Source: Paracoccaceae bacterium (GTDB lineage Bacteria > Pseudomonadota > Alphaproteobacteria > Rhodobacterales > Rhodobacteraceae). From it: a stretch of 64,000 nt of DNA. Positions 43,188 to 52,038 of this stretch are shown piece after piece (the stretch's first letter is position 1; each line of letters opens with the position of its first letter). The position numbers were made by a program, and so were the translations under genes. Location: the NCBI GenBank assembly GCA_024304985.1, contig JAMWZC010000007.1:140041-204040 (forward strand), read 5' to 3'. The notes below the pieces were generated by a model. It saw nothing but the letters and a program-made list of their open reading frames with translations, had not been told where the DNA came from and did not search any database.

Positions 43188-44099
43188 TCAATGCCCCCAG
43201 CGCAAGACCAGAGGATCCAGAGGGCGCAGCAGGCTGATCAGCCGACTGCGGATCTCGGGGTGCAGCGGGTCGATCGGATGGCGACAGTATTCCGAGCGGA
43301 TCACGCCGCCTTCCACCATGGCGGCCTTGCAGGACCGCCAACCGCATTGGCGGTTTTCATGGTTCACCGCAGGCAGGATGCGGGCATAGCCAGCGACCGC
43401 CGCGTCGATCCGGCCTGCATGGTAGTCGGTGATCACGGGCTTGATCTGATCGACGATCATGCCCGAAGTCATCGATCCGGTGGCACCTGCGTCCAGATCG
43501 GCCAGCAGAGTGATCGCTTCCTCGCCGTCAAACGGGCCTTCGATGGCGTCACCACCTTCGGCAATCAGCGCGCGCAGCTTGTTTGCGGCCTGCGGCACCT
43601 CGATCTTGAAGAGTTTCACCATCTCGATCTCGCGCGCCATCTTGACCAGCAAGGGCACGGGCAGATCGACGCCGGACATGGGGGCATCCTGTATCATGAT
43701 GGGGATGCCCACCTCGCCCACGGCCTGAAACTGCTCGAAGGTCTGCTTGGGATTCCCCTTCAAAACCGCGCCGTGATAGGGCGGCATCATCATCACCATC
43801 GCCGCGCCCAGATCCTTGGCATAGCGCGCGCGTTCGACCGCGATCTGTGTGGCGAAATGGCTGATCGTGACGATCACGGGCACGCGGCCCGCTACATGAT
43901 CAAGGCAAAGGCGTGTCAGCATCGCGCGTTCGTCATCGGCGATCAGGAACTGCTCCGAGAAATTGGCAAGGATGCAGATTCCATCCGCGCCCTGGTCAAT
44001 CAGGCAGTCAAGGACGCGGCGCATCCCTTCGGTGTCGATGCTGCCATCGTCGAGAAAGGGTGTTGGCGCGACGGGCCATATTCCAGTGTATTTGCTCAT
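43188..44099 (-). CDS. DapA-family dehydratase/aldolase (probable 2-keto-3-deoxy-aldonate dehydratase)
   Basis: A 303-residue TIM-barrel enzyme of the dihydrodipicolinate synthase superfamily. MMPPYHG has the conserved Tyr108 and VKLFKIEVP the Schiff-base Lys at residue 165. In the non-phosphorylating pentonate route, a DapA-type dehydratase turns 2-keto-3-deoxypentonate into 2-oxoglutarate semialdehyde. The gene overlaps the semialdehyde dehydrogenase gene by 4 bases, matching that role. An aldolase giving pyruvate plus glycolaldehyde is an alternative. Confidence 0.85.
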   Translation of the reverse strand: MSKYTGIWPVAPTPFLDDGSIDTEGMRRVLDCLIDQGADGICILANFSEQFLIADDERAMLTRLCLDHVAGRVPVIVTISHFATQIAVERARYAKDLGAAMVMMMPPYHGAVLKGNPKQTFEQFQAVGEVGIPIMIQDAPMSGVDLPVPLLVKMAREIEMVKLFKIEVPQAANKLRALIAEGGDAIEGPFDGEEAITLLADLDAGATGSMTSGMIVDQIKPVITDYHAGRIDAAVAGYARILPAVNHENRQCGWRSCKAAMVEGGVIRSEYCRHPIDPLHPEIRSRLISLLRPLDPLVLRWGH

Positions 44100-45529
44100 G
44101 GGGCGACATAGCTCGTTTTGACATGGGTGTAGAATTCACGGGCATAGCTGCCCTGTTCGCGCGCGCCGTAGCTTGATCCTTTGCGCCCGCCGAAGGGCAC
44201 GTGGTAATCCACGCCGGCCGTGGGCAGATTGACCATGACCATCCCCGCCTGCGCATGGCGACGGAAGTGGCTGGCGTGTTTCAGCGAGGTCGTGCAGATG
44301 CCAGCCGACAGGCCGAAGTCCGTGTCATTGGCGGTGGCCAGCGCCGCGTCATAATCCGCGACGCGTATCACGCTCGCGCAGGGGCCAAAGATTTCCTCGC
44401 GGCTGGAGCGCAGCGCATTGGTGGCCCCGGCAAAGATCGCGGGGCGCTGGAAGTAGCCCTGCCCGTCCAACGACTCGCCCCCGATCACGTCGCAGCCTTC
44501 TTCGCGCGCAAGTTCGACGTAGCGCAGGTTCTGCTCAAGCTGGCTTTGGTCCACCACGGGGCCGATCTGGGTGGCCGGGTCCAGCGCATCGCCCACGCGC
44601 AGGGCGGTGGTCGCGGCGGTCAGCTTGTCCAGAAAGGCATCGTGGATGCGGTCGGTCACGATCAGGCGGGACGAGGCCGTGCAGCGTTGCCCGGTGGAAT
44701 AGAAAGCACCATTCACACAGGCCCCCACCGCAACATCCAGATCGGCGTCGTCCAGCACGACCATCGGATTCTTGCCGCCCATTTCCATCTGGACCTTTTT
44801 CCCTGCCTCCATGCATTGCAGCCCGATCCGGCGGCCCGTGGCGACCGATCCGGTAAAGCTGATCGCGTCGATACCGGGATGTTCGACCATGCGCGCACCC
44901 ACGTTGCTGCCGCGCCCCATGACAAGGTTGAACACCCCGTCCGGGCAGCCGGCCTCCTTGAGGATGCTGGCGATTTCCCACGCGCAGCCGGGTGTCAGAT
45001 CCGCTGGTTTCAGGATCACGCAGTTACCGTAGGCCAGCGCGGGTGCCGCCTTCCAGACCGGGATCGCGATGGGGAAGTTCCACGGTGTGATAAGGCCGAC
45101 AACACCCAAGGGTTCGCGTTCGACAAAGGCTTCGACGCCCGGACGGACGGATTGCACCACATCCCCGGTCAGGCGGAGTGCCTCGCCTGCGAAGAAGCGG
45201 AAGATCTGTGCGGCACGGGTGACCTCGCCGATGCCTTCGGCAAGGGTCTTGCCTTCCTCGCGTGACAACAGGCGGCCCAGTTCGTCCTTGCGGGCAAGGA
45301 TGCGGGCCGCCGCCCCTTCCAGCACGTCATGGCGCAGTTGCGGGCTTGCCCAGGCCCAGCCCGGAAAGGCGGCGCGAGCAGCCTCGACCGCCGCATCGAC
45401 GCTGGATGCATCGCCGCGCGCGTAATGGCCGATAATGTCGCCAGTATCGGACGGGTTGATGTTCGGGGCGGTATCGACACCGGCAACCCATTGGCCGCCG
45501 ATCAGGTTCTGAAACGGGGCCATGGTCAT
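44096..45529 (-). CDS. Aldehyde dehydrogenase, probably 2-oxoglutarate semialdehyde dehydrogenase
   Basis: A 477-residue NAD(P)-dependent aldehyde dehydrogenase. [21 protein letters not shown] is the cofactor region, [11 protein letters not shown] the glycine motif, QMEMGGKNP has general base Glu249 and [12 protein letters not shown] nucleophile Cys283. The closest family impression is the ketoglutarate-semialdehyde class ([20 protein letters not shown] ending). It overlaps both neighbouring genes by 4 bases. Expected reaction: 2-oxoglutarate semialdehyde to 2-oxoglutarate, the last step of aldonate breakdown. Confidence 0.9.
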   Translation of the reverse strand: MTMAPFQNLIGGQWVAGVDTAPNINPSDTGDIIGHYARGDASSVDAAVEAARAAFPGWAWASPQLRHDVLEGAAARILARKDELGRLLSREEGKTLAEGIGEVTRAAQIFRFFAGEALRLTGDVVQSVRPGVEAFVEREPLGVVGLITPWNFPIAIPVWKAAPALAYGNCVILKPADLTPGCAWEIASILKEAGCPDGVFNLVMGRGSNVGARMVEHPGIDAISFTGSVATGRRIGLQCMEAGKKVQMEMGGKNPMVVLDDADLDVAVGACVNGAFYSTGQRCTASSRLIVTDRIHDAFLDKLTAATTALRVGDALDPATQIGPVVDQSQLEQNLRYVELAREEGCDVIGGESLDGQGYFQRPAIFAGATNALRSSREEIFGPCASVIRVADYDAALATANDTDFGLSAGICTTSLKHASHFRRHAQAGMVMVNLPTAGVDYHVPFGGRKGSSYGAREQGSYAREFYTHVKTSYVAP

Positions 45530-46698
45530 TCCGTGATCTGAAAATGGTGCAGGTGCTTGTCGGTGATCGTGATGCCAAGGCCGGGCTTGGTGTCGTCCAG
45601 ATCAATGAAACCATCCACCGCATCGGGATCGCCTTCGAAGATGTAGTAGAACAGCTCATTGCCGACTTCGACATCGAAGACCGGGAAGTATTCGCTGATC
45701 GGGCAGTTCACGTTTGCCATGGTCAGGTGATAATTGTGCATCTGCCCGGCATGCGGGATGACGGGGACCTGAAACGCCTCGGCAATCGCGTTGATCTTCT
45801 GCGCGGCGGTGATGCCACCCACGCGGTTGGTATCATACTGCATCACGCTGACGGCGCCCGAGCGGATCAGATCGGCGCAACCGATGACGGAAAACTCATG
45901 CTCGCCGCCCGAGATGGGCACGATGTTCATGGCGTTCAACTCGCGGTAGCCGTTCACGTCATCCGCGATGACGGGCTCCTCCAGCCAGCGGGGTTCATAT
46001 TTGGCCAGCTTGGGCAGCATCCGCTTGGCATAGTCAAGGTTCCAGCCCATGTAGCATTCCAGCATGATGTCGCGGTCCCAGCCGATCACCTCGCGCACGG
46101 CCTCGACCCGCTTGAGGTTCTCTCGCATGCCTTTCATGCCGTCCTTGGGGCCATATCCGAAGCGCGTTTTGAAGCCTTGATAGCCGGCATCCACGGCCTC
46201 CTGTGCCTCGCGCTGCATCTCTTCGATCGAGGCGGCGTAGAGTTTGGAATAATAAACCGGGATCTTTTCCTTGGTGCGCCCACCGAGCAGCTTGAACACC
46301 GGCTTGCCCGTCAGCTTGCCCATCAGATCCCAGATCGCGATGTCGATGGCGGAAATCGCGGTCATGCCGATACCCTTGCGGCCCCAAGCATGGCTGCGGC
46401 GATACATTTTTTCCCAGATATAGGCGTAGTCGAAGGGGTCTTCGCCGATCACCAGCGGGGCGAACCAGTCGTCGATGGCCTTTTTCACCACCGTGGGAGC
46501 CAGCGCCGCGTTGCCGATGCCGATGGTGCCGTCTTCGGTTTCCACCTCGCAGGTCAACCACTGGTGGAACCGGAAGGATGACATGGCATCCCCCTTGATC
46601 CAGAGTGCGTCCGACGCGTTGGTGCAGAAATTGCCCTGCGGCGGGACAGTCGGGCCGGTCCAGTTCCAGACGCGGGTGCGAACAGATTTTATCTTCAT
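45526..46698 (-). CDS. Mandelate racemase/enolase-family aldonate dehydratase (rhamnonate dehydratase-like)
   Basis: A 390-residue enolase-superfamily enzyme. The barrel has FKTRFGYG at the Lys-x-Arg position, metal ligands in IMLECYMGW (Glu214), RWLEEPV (Glu240) and SGGEHEF (Glu266), Asp289 in QYDTNRVGG and general base His316 in [11 protein letters not shown]. The first metal ligand is usually Asp; here it is Glu214. Organisation resembles rhamnonate and lyxonate dehydratases. It would form a 2-keto-3-deoxy sugar acid for the DapA-family enzyme downstream. Confidence 0.85.
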   Translation of the reverse strand: MKIKSVRTRVWNWTGPTVPPQGNFCTNASDALWIKGDAMSSFRFHQWLTCEVETEDGTIGIGNAALAPTVVKKAIDDWFAPLVIGEDPFDYAYIWEKMYRRSHAWGRKGIGMTAISAIDIAIWDLMGKLTGKPVFKLLGGRTKEKIPVYYSKLYAASIEEMQREAQEAVDAGYQGFKTRFGYGPKDGMKGMRENLKRVEAVREVIGWDRDIMLECYMGWNLDYAKRMLPKLAKYEPRWLEEPVIADDVNGYRELNAMNIVPISGGEHEFSVIGCADLIRSGAVSVMQYDTNRVGGITAAQKINAIAEAFQVPVIPHAGQMHNYHLTMANVNCPISEYFPVFDVEVGNELFYYIFEGDPDAVDGFIDLDDTKPGLGITITDKHLHHFQITE

Positions 46699-46713
46699 GG
46701 GTCAGTCCACTTG

Positions 46714-47736
46714 TTATGATGATGTGAAGGAACGGGCGCGACGGCCCATGGTGCTGGCGATGGTCCATGCGGCGCGCATCGGGCCGACATGGGCCTTGCC
46801 TTGGCCGCGGATATCGAAGGCGGTGCCATGCGCCGGAGTTGTAATGGGCACGGGCAGACCGCCCTGCACTGTGACGCCCTGCCAGAAGCCCAGAAGCTTG
46901 ATCGCGATCTGGCCTTGATCATGGTAAAGGGTCACGATGGCATCGAGTTCCTTGGCCACCGCCTTGAGGAAGATCGTGTCCGAGGGATAGGGCCCCTCGA
47001 CCGGCAGACCCATGGCCTTTGCCTTTTCGACGGCGGGGCCGATGATGGTGATTTCCTCGGTCCCGAAATTGCCGTTGTCGCCGTTATGCGGGTTTAGCCC
47101 GCAGACGCCGATGCGGGGGTTTTCATGCCCGGCCTCGCGCAGCGCAGCATGGATCAGGCGGGCGGCCTCGATGATCTTGTCCCCGGTGATCAGGTCGGCC
47201 ACGTCACGCAGGGCGACATGACTGGTGACGCGGCTGGTCCAGAGACCCTCCATCACGTTGATCTCGGACACAGTGCCTTTATGGCCGAGGCGGTCTGCAA
47301 ACCAGTGCAGTTCGTCCGATTGGGTCATGCCTGCCGCGTGCAGAGACGCCTTGTTGAGCGGCGCAAAGACCAATGCATCAGCCTGCCCGCACGCGACCAG
47401 ATCCAGACCATAGCCCAGCGTATCGAGGCAATGCTGCCCCCCTTCGGCCGTGGCTTCGCCCCGCGCCCATCCCCCCTTGGGCGCCGTGCGCCCCTTGGGC
47501 AGGAACAGCGGCAGGTCGGGGTCTTGGCCCAGTGCCGATGGATCGCTGACACGGCGATAGGGGAAGTCTGCCCCGGCAATCGCCATGCCGTCCTGCAACT
47601 CGTCCTCATCCCCAAGGATCAGGACATGGGCCATGCCGCGTGCCTCGGCGTCGGCCAGAAGTTTCGCCACCAGTTCGGACCCGATCCCGGCAGGATCGCC
47701 AAGGGTCAGGATCAGGCGGGGTTTGGGGTCGGTCAT
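46714..47736 (-). CDS. PdxA-family 4-hydroxythreonine-4-phosphate-type dehydrogenase
   Basis: A 340-residue NAD-dependent metal-binding dehydrogenase. LTLGDPAGIGSELVAKLL, APLNKASLHAAG, VTSHVALRDV, GLNPHNGDNGNFGTEE, GPYPSDTIF and VTLYHDQGQIAIKLLGF are PdxA motifs with the three metal ligands. Context points to a catabolic PdxA2-like role, not vitamin B6 synthesis. In the known threonate pathways PdxA2 works with a DUF1537 kinase, absent here. It overlaps dctM by 4 bases and lies 15 bases before the enolase-family gene. Confidence 0.88.
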   Translation of the reverse strand: MTDPKPRLILTLGDPAGIGSELVAKLLADAEARGMAHVLILGDEDELQDGMAIAGADFPYRRVSDPSALGQDPDLPLFLPKGRTAPKGGWARGEATAEGGQHCLDTLGYGLDLVACGQADALVFAPLNKASLHAAGMTQSDELHWFADRLGHKGTVSEINVMEGLWTSRVTSHVALRDVADLITGDKIIEAARLIHAALREAGHENPRIGVCGLNPHNGDNGNFGTEEITIIGPAVEKAKAMGLPVEGPYPSDTIFLKAVAKELDAIVTLYHDQGQIAIKLLGFWQGVTVQGGLPVPITTPAHGTAFDIRGQGKAHVGPMRAAWTIASTMGRRARSFTSS

Positions 47737-49013
47737 TGCAGATACTCCGTCAGGCCCAGCGACACGAAGGGCACGTAGGTGACCAGCAGCAGGATGAAGG
47801 CCAGCACGCCGATGAAGGGCAGGTTGGTGCGGGTGGTTTCCCAGATACCCGCCTTGGCGATGGAACAGGCCGTGATCAGCACTGATGCGACCGGCGGGGT
47901 CTGTTGCCCGATGGCAAGGTTCAGCGTCACGATGATGCCGAAGTGGATCGGGTCGATCCCCACCTCTCGCACCAGTGGCAGCACGATGGGCACCACAAGG
48001 ATGATGGCCGCCGCACCATGCAGGAACATGCCCAGCACGAAGAGAAGCAGGTTCAGCAAGGCCAGAACCACCAACGGATTGGTCGTGAACTCGGTGATCT
48101 GCGCCGCGAGTTGCTGCGGCACCTGGGCCTGGGTCAGGAACAGACCCAGCGCGGCGGATGTGGCGACAAGGAACATGACCACGCCGGTCTGGCTGATCCC
48201 GTCCAGCATCACCCGGCGCAGACGGCGCACGTCCAGATCGCGGTAGATGAAAAGGCCGATCACAAGGGCCGCCAGAACCGCCAGCCCTGCCCCTTCGGTC
48301 GCGGTGACGACGCCCGAGAAGATGCCGCCCAGGATGATGACCGGCATGGTCAGCGCCCAGAATGCCTCGCGGAAGCTGCGCCAGACGTTGCACAGATCGA
48401 ACCGCTCGTCGCGCGGCAGGTCATAGCGCACGGCAAGGGCGTAGGTCACGACCATCAGCAGAAACCCACCCAGAACACCCGGAATGATCCCGGCCACGAA
48501 GAGTTTGAGCACCGACACTTCGGCAATCGCGCCATAGAGGATCATCGGGATCGAGGGGGGGATGATAATCGCCAGCGAGGCCGAGGAGGAGGTGATCGCC
48601 GCGGCCATGGTGCGGGAATAGCCACGCTTTTTCATCTCGGGGATGAGCACGGTGCCGGTGGCGGCGACATCGGCCACGGCCGAGCCGGAGATTTCCGCAA
48701 AGACCATCGAGACGCCGATATTGACCATGCCCAGACCGCCCCGCACGAAGCCGATGAGGGAGGTGACGAAGTTGATCAGCCGGACGGAAATGCCGGAGGT
48801 GTTCATCAGGTTGCCCGCAAGAATGAAAAGCGGAATCGCGATCAAGGGAAAGGACGTGGCGCCGGTATAGAGCGCGATGGCCACGTCATAGAGGCTGGAG
48901 GTGCCCGAGGTCATGAGGAAGCCGCCGACGGCGACCATCCCGATGGCAACGGCAATGGGCACGTTGATCATGATCAGCGTGATCAGGGCCAGGGTTGTCA
49001 GAAGAAGGATCAT
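47733..49013 (-). CDS. dctM: TRAP transporter large permease (DctM)
   Basis: A 426-residue membrane protein with about 12 helices. The start MILLLTTLALITLIMINVPIAVAIGM, the AEISGSAVADVAATGTVLIPEM motif, and IGQQTPPVASVLITACSIA near the end are signatures of TRAP DctM, the ion-coupled subunit. The start at 49013 is fixed by AAGGAC and a 4-base overlap with dctQ. It imports an organic or sugar acid bound by the DctP upstream. Confidence 0.94.
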   Translation of the reverse strand: MILLLTTLALITLIMINVPIAVAIGMVAVGGFLMTSGTSSLYDVAIALYTGATSFPLIAIPLFILAGNLMNTSGISVRLINFVTSLIGFVRGGLGMVNIGVSMVFAEISGSAVADVAATGTVLIPEMKKRGYSRTMAAAITSSSASLAIIIPPSIPMILYGAIAEVSVLKLFVAGIIPGVLGGFLLMVVTYALAVRYDLPRDERFDLCNVWRSFREAFWALTMPVIILGGIFSGVVTATEGAGLAVLAALVIGLFIYRDLDVRRLRRVMLDGISQTGVVMFLVATSAALGLFLTQAQVPQQLAAQITEFTTNPLVVLALLNLLLFVLGMFLHGAAAIILVVPIVLPLVREVGIDPIHFGIIVTLNLAIGQQTPPVASVLITACSIAKAGIWETTRTNLPFIGVLAFILLLVTYVPFVSLGLTEYLQ

Positions 49014-49567
49014 TTCGATTTGTCCTTGTCTTGCCGGATCTCGGCCTCGGCCTCGGCGATGGCATGGGCGATTTCGGCGTGATCGGCGTCGATCCCGGCG
49101 GCAGCATCCCGCAGGGCGCGCGGCAGGGTCAGCAGGGTGCCGATGATCATCAGAACGGCCGTCAGCGGGATCACCGCCTGCACGATGTCCAAGGTCAGCC
49201 ATGGCAGGCTGAGCAGGGAGTCATAGGCGGCGACGGCCAGAACGTGATAGCCGAACCAGGCGATCAGGGCGAAGAAGGTCAGCACCAGCACCTCGGACAC
49301 GAGGGTGAGCGCGACGGCAACCCCGCGGGGCAGCGCCGTGACAAGCCCGCCGAACCCCATATGGGCGCGCATGAAGACGGCATAGGTGGCGCCAAAGTAG
49401 GTCAGCCATGCCAGAAGAACGCTGGCCAGTTCGTCATACCAGCTGGGCGAAGCGCCGAAATAGCGCATGGTCGTGGAATAGATGATCGCGAAGGTCAGCG
49501 CCAGCAGCAGGGCCAGACCGATGGTCTCGACCACACGCAGAAGCGTCTTTTCGATGAGTGTGAGCAT
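49010..49567 (-). CDS. dctQ: TRAP transporter small permease (DctQ)
   Basis: A 185-residue protein with four helices (for example VETIGLALLLALTFAIIYSTTMRYF and IVQAVIPLTAVLMIIGTLLTL) and the RYFGASPSWYDELA motif of DctQ. The C-terminal 30 residues are charged and cytoplasmic. It overlaps dctM by 4 bases. A strong hairpin lies between it and dctP, probably lowering its expression relative to the binding protein. Confidence 0.93.
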   Translation of the reverse strand: MLTLIEKTLLRVVETIGLALLLALTFAIIYSTTMRYFGASPSWYDELASVLLAWLTYFGATYAVFMRAHMGFGGLVTALPRGVAVALTLVSEVLVLTFFALIAWFGYHVLAVAAYDSLLSLPWLTLDIVQAVIPLTAVLMIIGTLLTLPRALRDAAAGIDADHAEIAHAIAEAEAEIRQDKDKSK

Positions 49568-49587
49568 GTGTTTGCGGCCATGTTCGG

Positions 49588-49613
49588 GCCGACCGGATCA
49601 TGATCCGGCCGGC
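49588..49613. repeat. Intergenic hairpin between dctP and dctQ
   Basis: A perfect 16-base palindrome CCGGATCATGATCCGG (49593-49608) is extended by GCCG/CGGC arms across one mismatch, giving a 26-base symmetric element. It sits in the 72-base gap between dctP and dctQ. There is no T-run, so it is probably an mRNA-stabilising or attenuating stem rather than a full terminator; an operator is also possible. Confidence 0.65.
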
Positions 49614-49639
49614 GCTTGGTCATGAGGACAGGCGACGGA

Positions 49640-50623
49640 TCAGTTGGCCAGAGCCTGCGCGCGACTGATCAGTTCGGCCCCACCCGGCACCTGTGCGGCA
49701 AAGGCCGCATAGACGGGGGCAGAGGCGGCGATGAAGGCCGCCTTGTCCGCCTGGTTCACGGCGGCACCGGCGGCTTCGACCTTGGCGACAAGTTCGTTGT
49801 CCGCGGTTTCGCCCTGCTCCAGCGACCAATCCTGCACCTCGGCTGCCACGTCATTGACCGCGGTCCGCACGTCCTCGGGCAGGTCTTCCCAGACCTTGAG
49901 ACCGGTCGTCAGATAGGTCGGCGAATAGACATGGCCGGTCATGCTGAGGAACTTCTGAACTTCCTGAAAATTGGCGCCGACGATATTGGTCAGGGGGTTT
50001 TCCTGACCGTCCATGGTGCCGGTCTGCAACGCCACGAAGACCTCGGAAAAGGACATTGCAGTGGGGTTCGCGCCCCATTCCTGGAACATCGCCACGCGCC
50101 ATTCGGACGAGGGCGTGCGGATCTTCAACCCGGCCAGATCGGCCGGCGTGTTGATGGGGCGCGCATTGTTGGTGATATGGCGAAAGCCGTTTTCCCATGT
50201 CGAGATGACATGCAGGCCCTGCTCCTCGGCCTTGGGAGCCAGTTCGTTGCGCACGATCTCGGCGTCGATCGCTTTCAGATGGGCGCGGTCCTTGACCAGA
50301 AACGGCATCTCGAACAGGCCGAATTCGGGTGCCACGTTGGTCATGATCGACGAGATCAGCGTGAACTGGACAGTGCCAAGGCGCAGCTTCTGCATCAGCT
50401 CCTTTTCATCGCCAAGCTGGGCGTCGGCGTAGAACTCGACCTTGTGCGCATCGCCCAGCTTGGTTTGCAATTCTTCGGCAAACCGCGCGGCGCTGCGGCC
50501 TTGCAGGCTGTTGGATGCCGCGCCGACAGCGACAATATAGGTATCGGCCATGACGGGTGCCGCGCCAAAGGACGCGACGGCGAAGATCAGGCCTGCGGAC
50601 AGGCCTTTGGTGACGTGAAACAT
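49640..50623 (-). CDS. dctP: TRAP transporter substrate-binding protein (DctP)
   Basis: A 327-residue periplasmic protein. The signal peptide MFHVTKGLSAGLIF...PVMA is followed by the TRAP DctP fold: KLRLGTVQFTLIS, GLKIRTPSSEWRV (with the substrate-carboxylate Arg), and MDGQENPLTNIVG. AGGAGGA precedes ATG 50623; the open frame to 50740 is untranslated leader. It starts the leftward sugar-acid operon; the Arg implies a carboxylate ligand, fitting an aldonate. Confidence 0.94.
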   Translation of the reverse strand: MFHVTKGLSAGLIFAVASFGAAPVMADTYIVAVGAASNSLQGRSAARFAEELQTKLGDAHKVEFYADAQLGDEKELMQKLRLGTVQFTLISSIMTNVAPEFGLFEMPFLVKDRAHLKAIDAEIVRNELAPKAEEQGLHVISTWENGFRHITNNARPINTPADLAGLKIRTPSSEWRVAMFQEWGANPTAMSFSEVFVALQTGTMDGQENPLTNIVGANFQEVQKFLSMTGHVYSPTYLTTGLKVWEDLPEDVRTAVNDVAAEVQDWSLEQGETADNELVAKVEAAGAAVNQADKAAFIAASAPVYAAFAAQVPGGAELISRAQALAN

Positions 50624-50987
50624 GGGTTTTCCTCCTCCTGGCAGAGCCGCCGCACCTGTGGCTTGGGGGTCTCCTGCACACTGGGGTAAAGCAGGGGAAA
50701 GGTCCGGTATAATGGAAAGGGCTGATCCATTGATAACCAAATGGCATCACTAGCGTGGCTACACCCCCGGTTTGTCATTGAGTCTCGATTTAATCCTGGC
50801 GGGAAGATACATCCCTAGGCTGTGCGAGATTGCTTTATTCCCCAGCATTGTGTAGCGTTATCACGATTTTGATAACGTGCCGGTATGCCATGTTGGGTTG
50901 TGTTTTGTCAGTTCTGCCCTTTTCCGTCCTGTGCAACGGCCACAAGGATCGGGCGAGGGTTTTGCCTGTGCTGCGGGGTTGGCAGCC
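50624..50987. promoter_or_regulatory. Divergent regulatory region with paired TGATAAC sites
   Basis: This 364-base gap lies between dctP (leftward) and the DUF6404 gene (rightward). Arms CGTTATCA (50856-50863) and TGATAACG (50870-50877), 6 bases apart, form a perfect 8-bp inverted repeat. A second site, TTGATAACCAA (50730-50740), shares the TGATAAC half and lies within a CCAT...ATGG repeat (50727-50744). The 5' end of the LysR gene is 7 kb away, so another regulator is possible. The rest of the gap shows no gene. Confidence 0.55.
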
Positions 50988-51344
50988 ATGAACGATTTCA
51001 CTGCATATGAGCGCAGACTGGCCCGCGCGCTTGAAGAAATGAAGGTCGCCTCTCTTCAGCAAGATTACCGTGACTCCTGGTTCGATCGCTTGATGCGCCG
51101 CTGCGGGTTGCGCCTGCGCCCGCTGAACTATTACAGCCCGTGGCAGGTCGCGCTGTTCGGCGGTCTTTATTTCAGCCTCTCCTATGGCGGTGGCATGTAT
51201 CTGCTGTCATGGCGGCACAGCGATGACCTTGTCGGCCCGCTGATCGGCGTCCTTGTGTCAGGATCGGTGTTCGGCGCGGCCTTCGGAACCTTCGTCGCGA
51301 TCCAGCGTCGCCGCTATCGCCTGTCCAGATGGAAGGATCTTTGA
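50988..51344 (+). CDS. DUF6404 family membrane protein
   Basis: A 118-residue protein. A short helical N-terminus (FTAYERRLARALEEM) precedes two membrane helices (VALFGGLYFSLSYGGGMYLLS and GPLIGVLVSGSVFGAAFGTFVAI) and a basic tail ending LSRWKDL. This matches DUF6404 by layout and end motif. ATG 50988 is chosen because the open frame upstream of it crosses the palindromic operator. Function unknown. Confidence 0.75.
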   Translation: MNDFTAYERRLARALEEMKVASLQQDYRDSWFDRLMRRCGLRLRPLNYYSPWQVALFGGLYFSLSYGGGMYLLSWRHSDDLVGPLIGVLVSGSVFGAAFGTFVAIQRRRYRLSRWKDL

Positions 51345-51399
51345 TCCGCTGCGGGATGGTATCGGTGACAGACCGTAATGCAGATGTTGCGTCAACGTC

Positions 51400-52038
51400 C
51401 TACCAACGCAGCAACCGCGTGCCGGCAACTGCGCCCAGAATGGTCACGATCAGGATTGCGAGACCATACCAGGTGACGAAGAAAATCGGGTTGTCCTGCG
51501 TGCAATAGAGCGAATAGCCCGCCGTGGCCCCGGCTGATACGGCAAGGCCCAGCATCGCGCCGCTACGCGCCGGGGCGGTGGTCGCCCCCTGACGCACCAG
51601 TGCAAAGCACAGGCCGAGTGCCGGCAATGAGATAAGCAGAATGAATCCAAGGCATTGCAGGACAGAGGCCGGGCTGACATCGGCAAACCACTGCGCGCGG
51701 CTCTGCGTGGCAAACCCCACCGCGTAGAGAAGAGCCGCCACGGCAAGGGCCGTCCACAGTACGGCGCGGCCGAGGACTGGCCCGGTTTCCTCGGGTCGCA
51801 TCAGGCGCAACACGACGGGAAGTGCTGCGAGGGACAGAACGGCGGGCAAAAGGGTCTTGGATGCCAGCATCGGTGTGGTCAGAACTGCCGCCAGGTCGGC
51901 ACGCAGACCGATCACGGTCAGAAAAACCCCAACGCATAGCGCGATGATGCCAATGACCGCCGCGCCGATGCGTCCTGATCTGAGCGGTGTGGCAGCCGGA
52001 TCCTGCGCCAATGCGGCAATAAGGTCTTCGGTTCTCAT
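51400..52038 (-). CDS. nrsF: NrsF-type (DUF1109) membrane anti-sigma factor
   Basis: A 212-residue inner-membrane protein with six helices and the DUF1109 layout, including SLYCTQDNPIFFVTWYGLAILIV near the end (Cys in this motif is used in redox or metal sensing by NrsF). It overlaps the ECF sigma gene by 4 bases. In Caulobacter, NrsF holds SigF until chromate, cadmium or oxidative stress. The same circuit is expected here. Confidence 0.88.
   Translation of the reverse strand: MRTEDLIAALAQDPAATPLRSGRIGAAVIGIIALCVGVFLTVIGLRADLAAVLTTPMLASKTLLPAVLSLAALPVVLRLMRPEETGPVLGRAVLWTALAVAALLYAVGFATQSRAQWFADVSPASVLQCLGFILLISLPALGLCFALVRQGATTAPARSGAMLGLAVSAGATAGYSLYCTQDNPIFFVTWYGLAILIVTILGAVAGTRLLRW

Noticed and set aside
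46714..47736. Vitamin B6 biosynthesis role for the PdxA homologue
   Set aside because: It is embedded in a transport and sugar-acid operon with coupled overlap; no other B6 gene is near.
47904..49082. Open frame of 392 codons antisense to dctM
   Set aside because: The translation is Asp/His/Gly/Gln-rich low complexity, while dctM on the other strand has complete membrane motifs.
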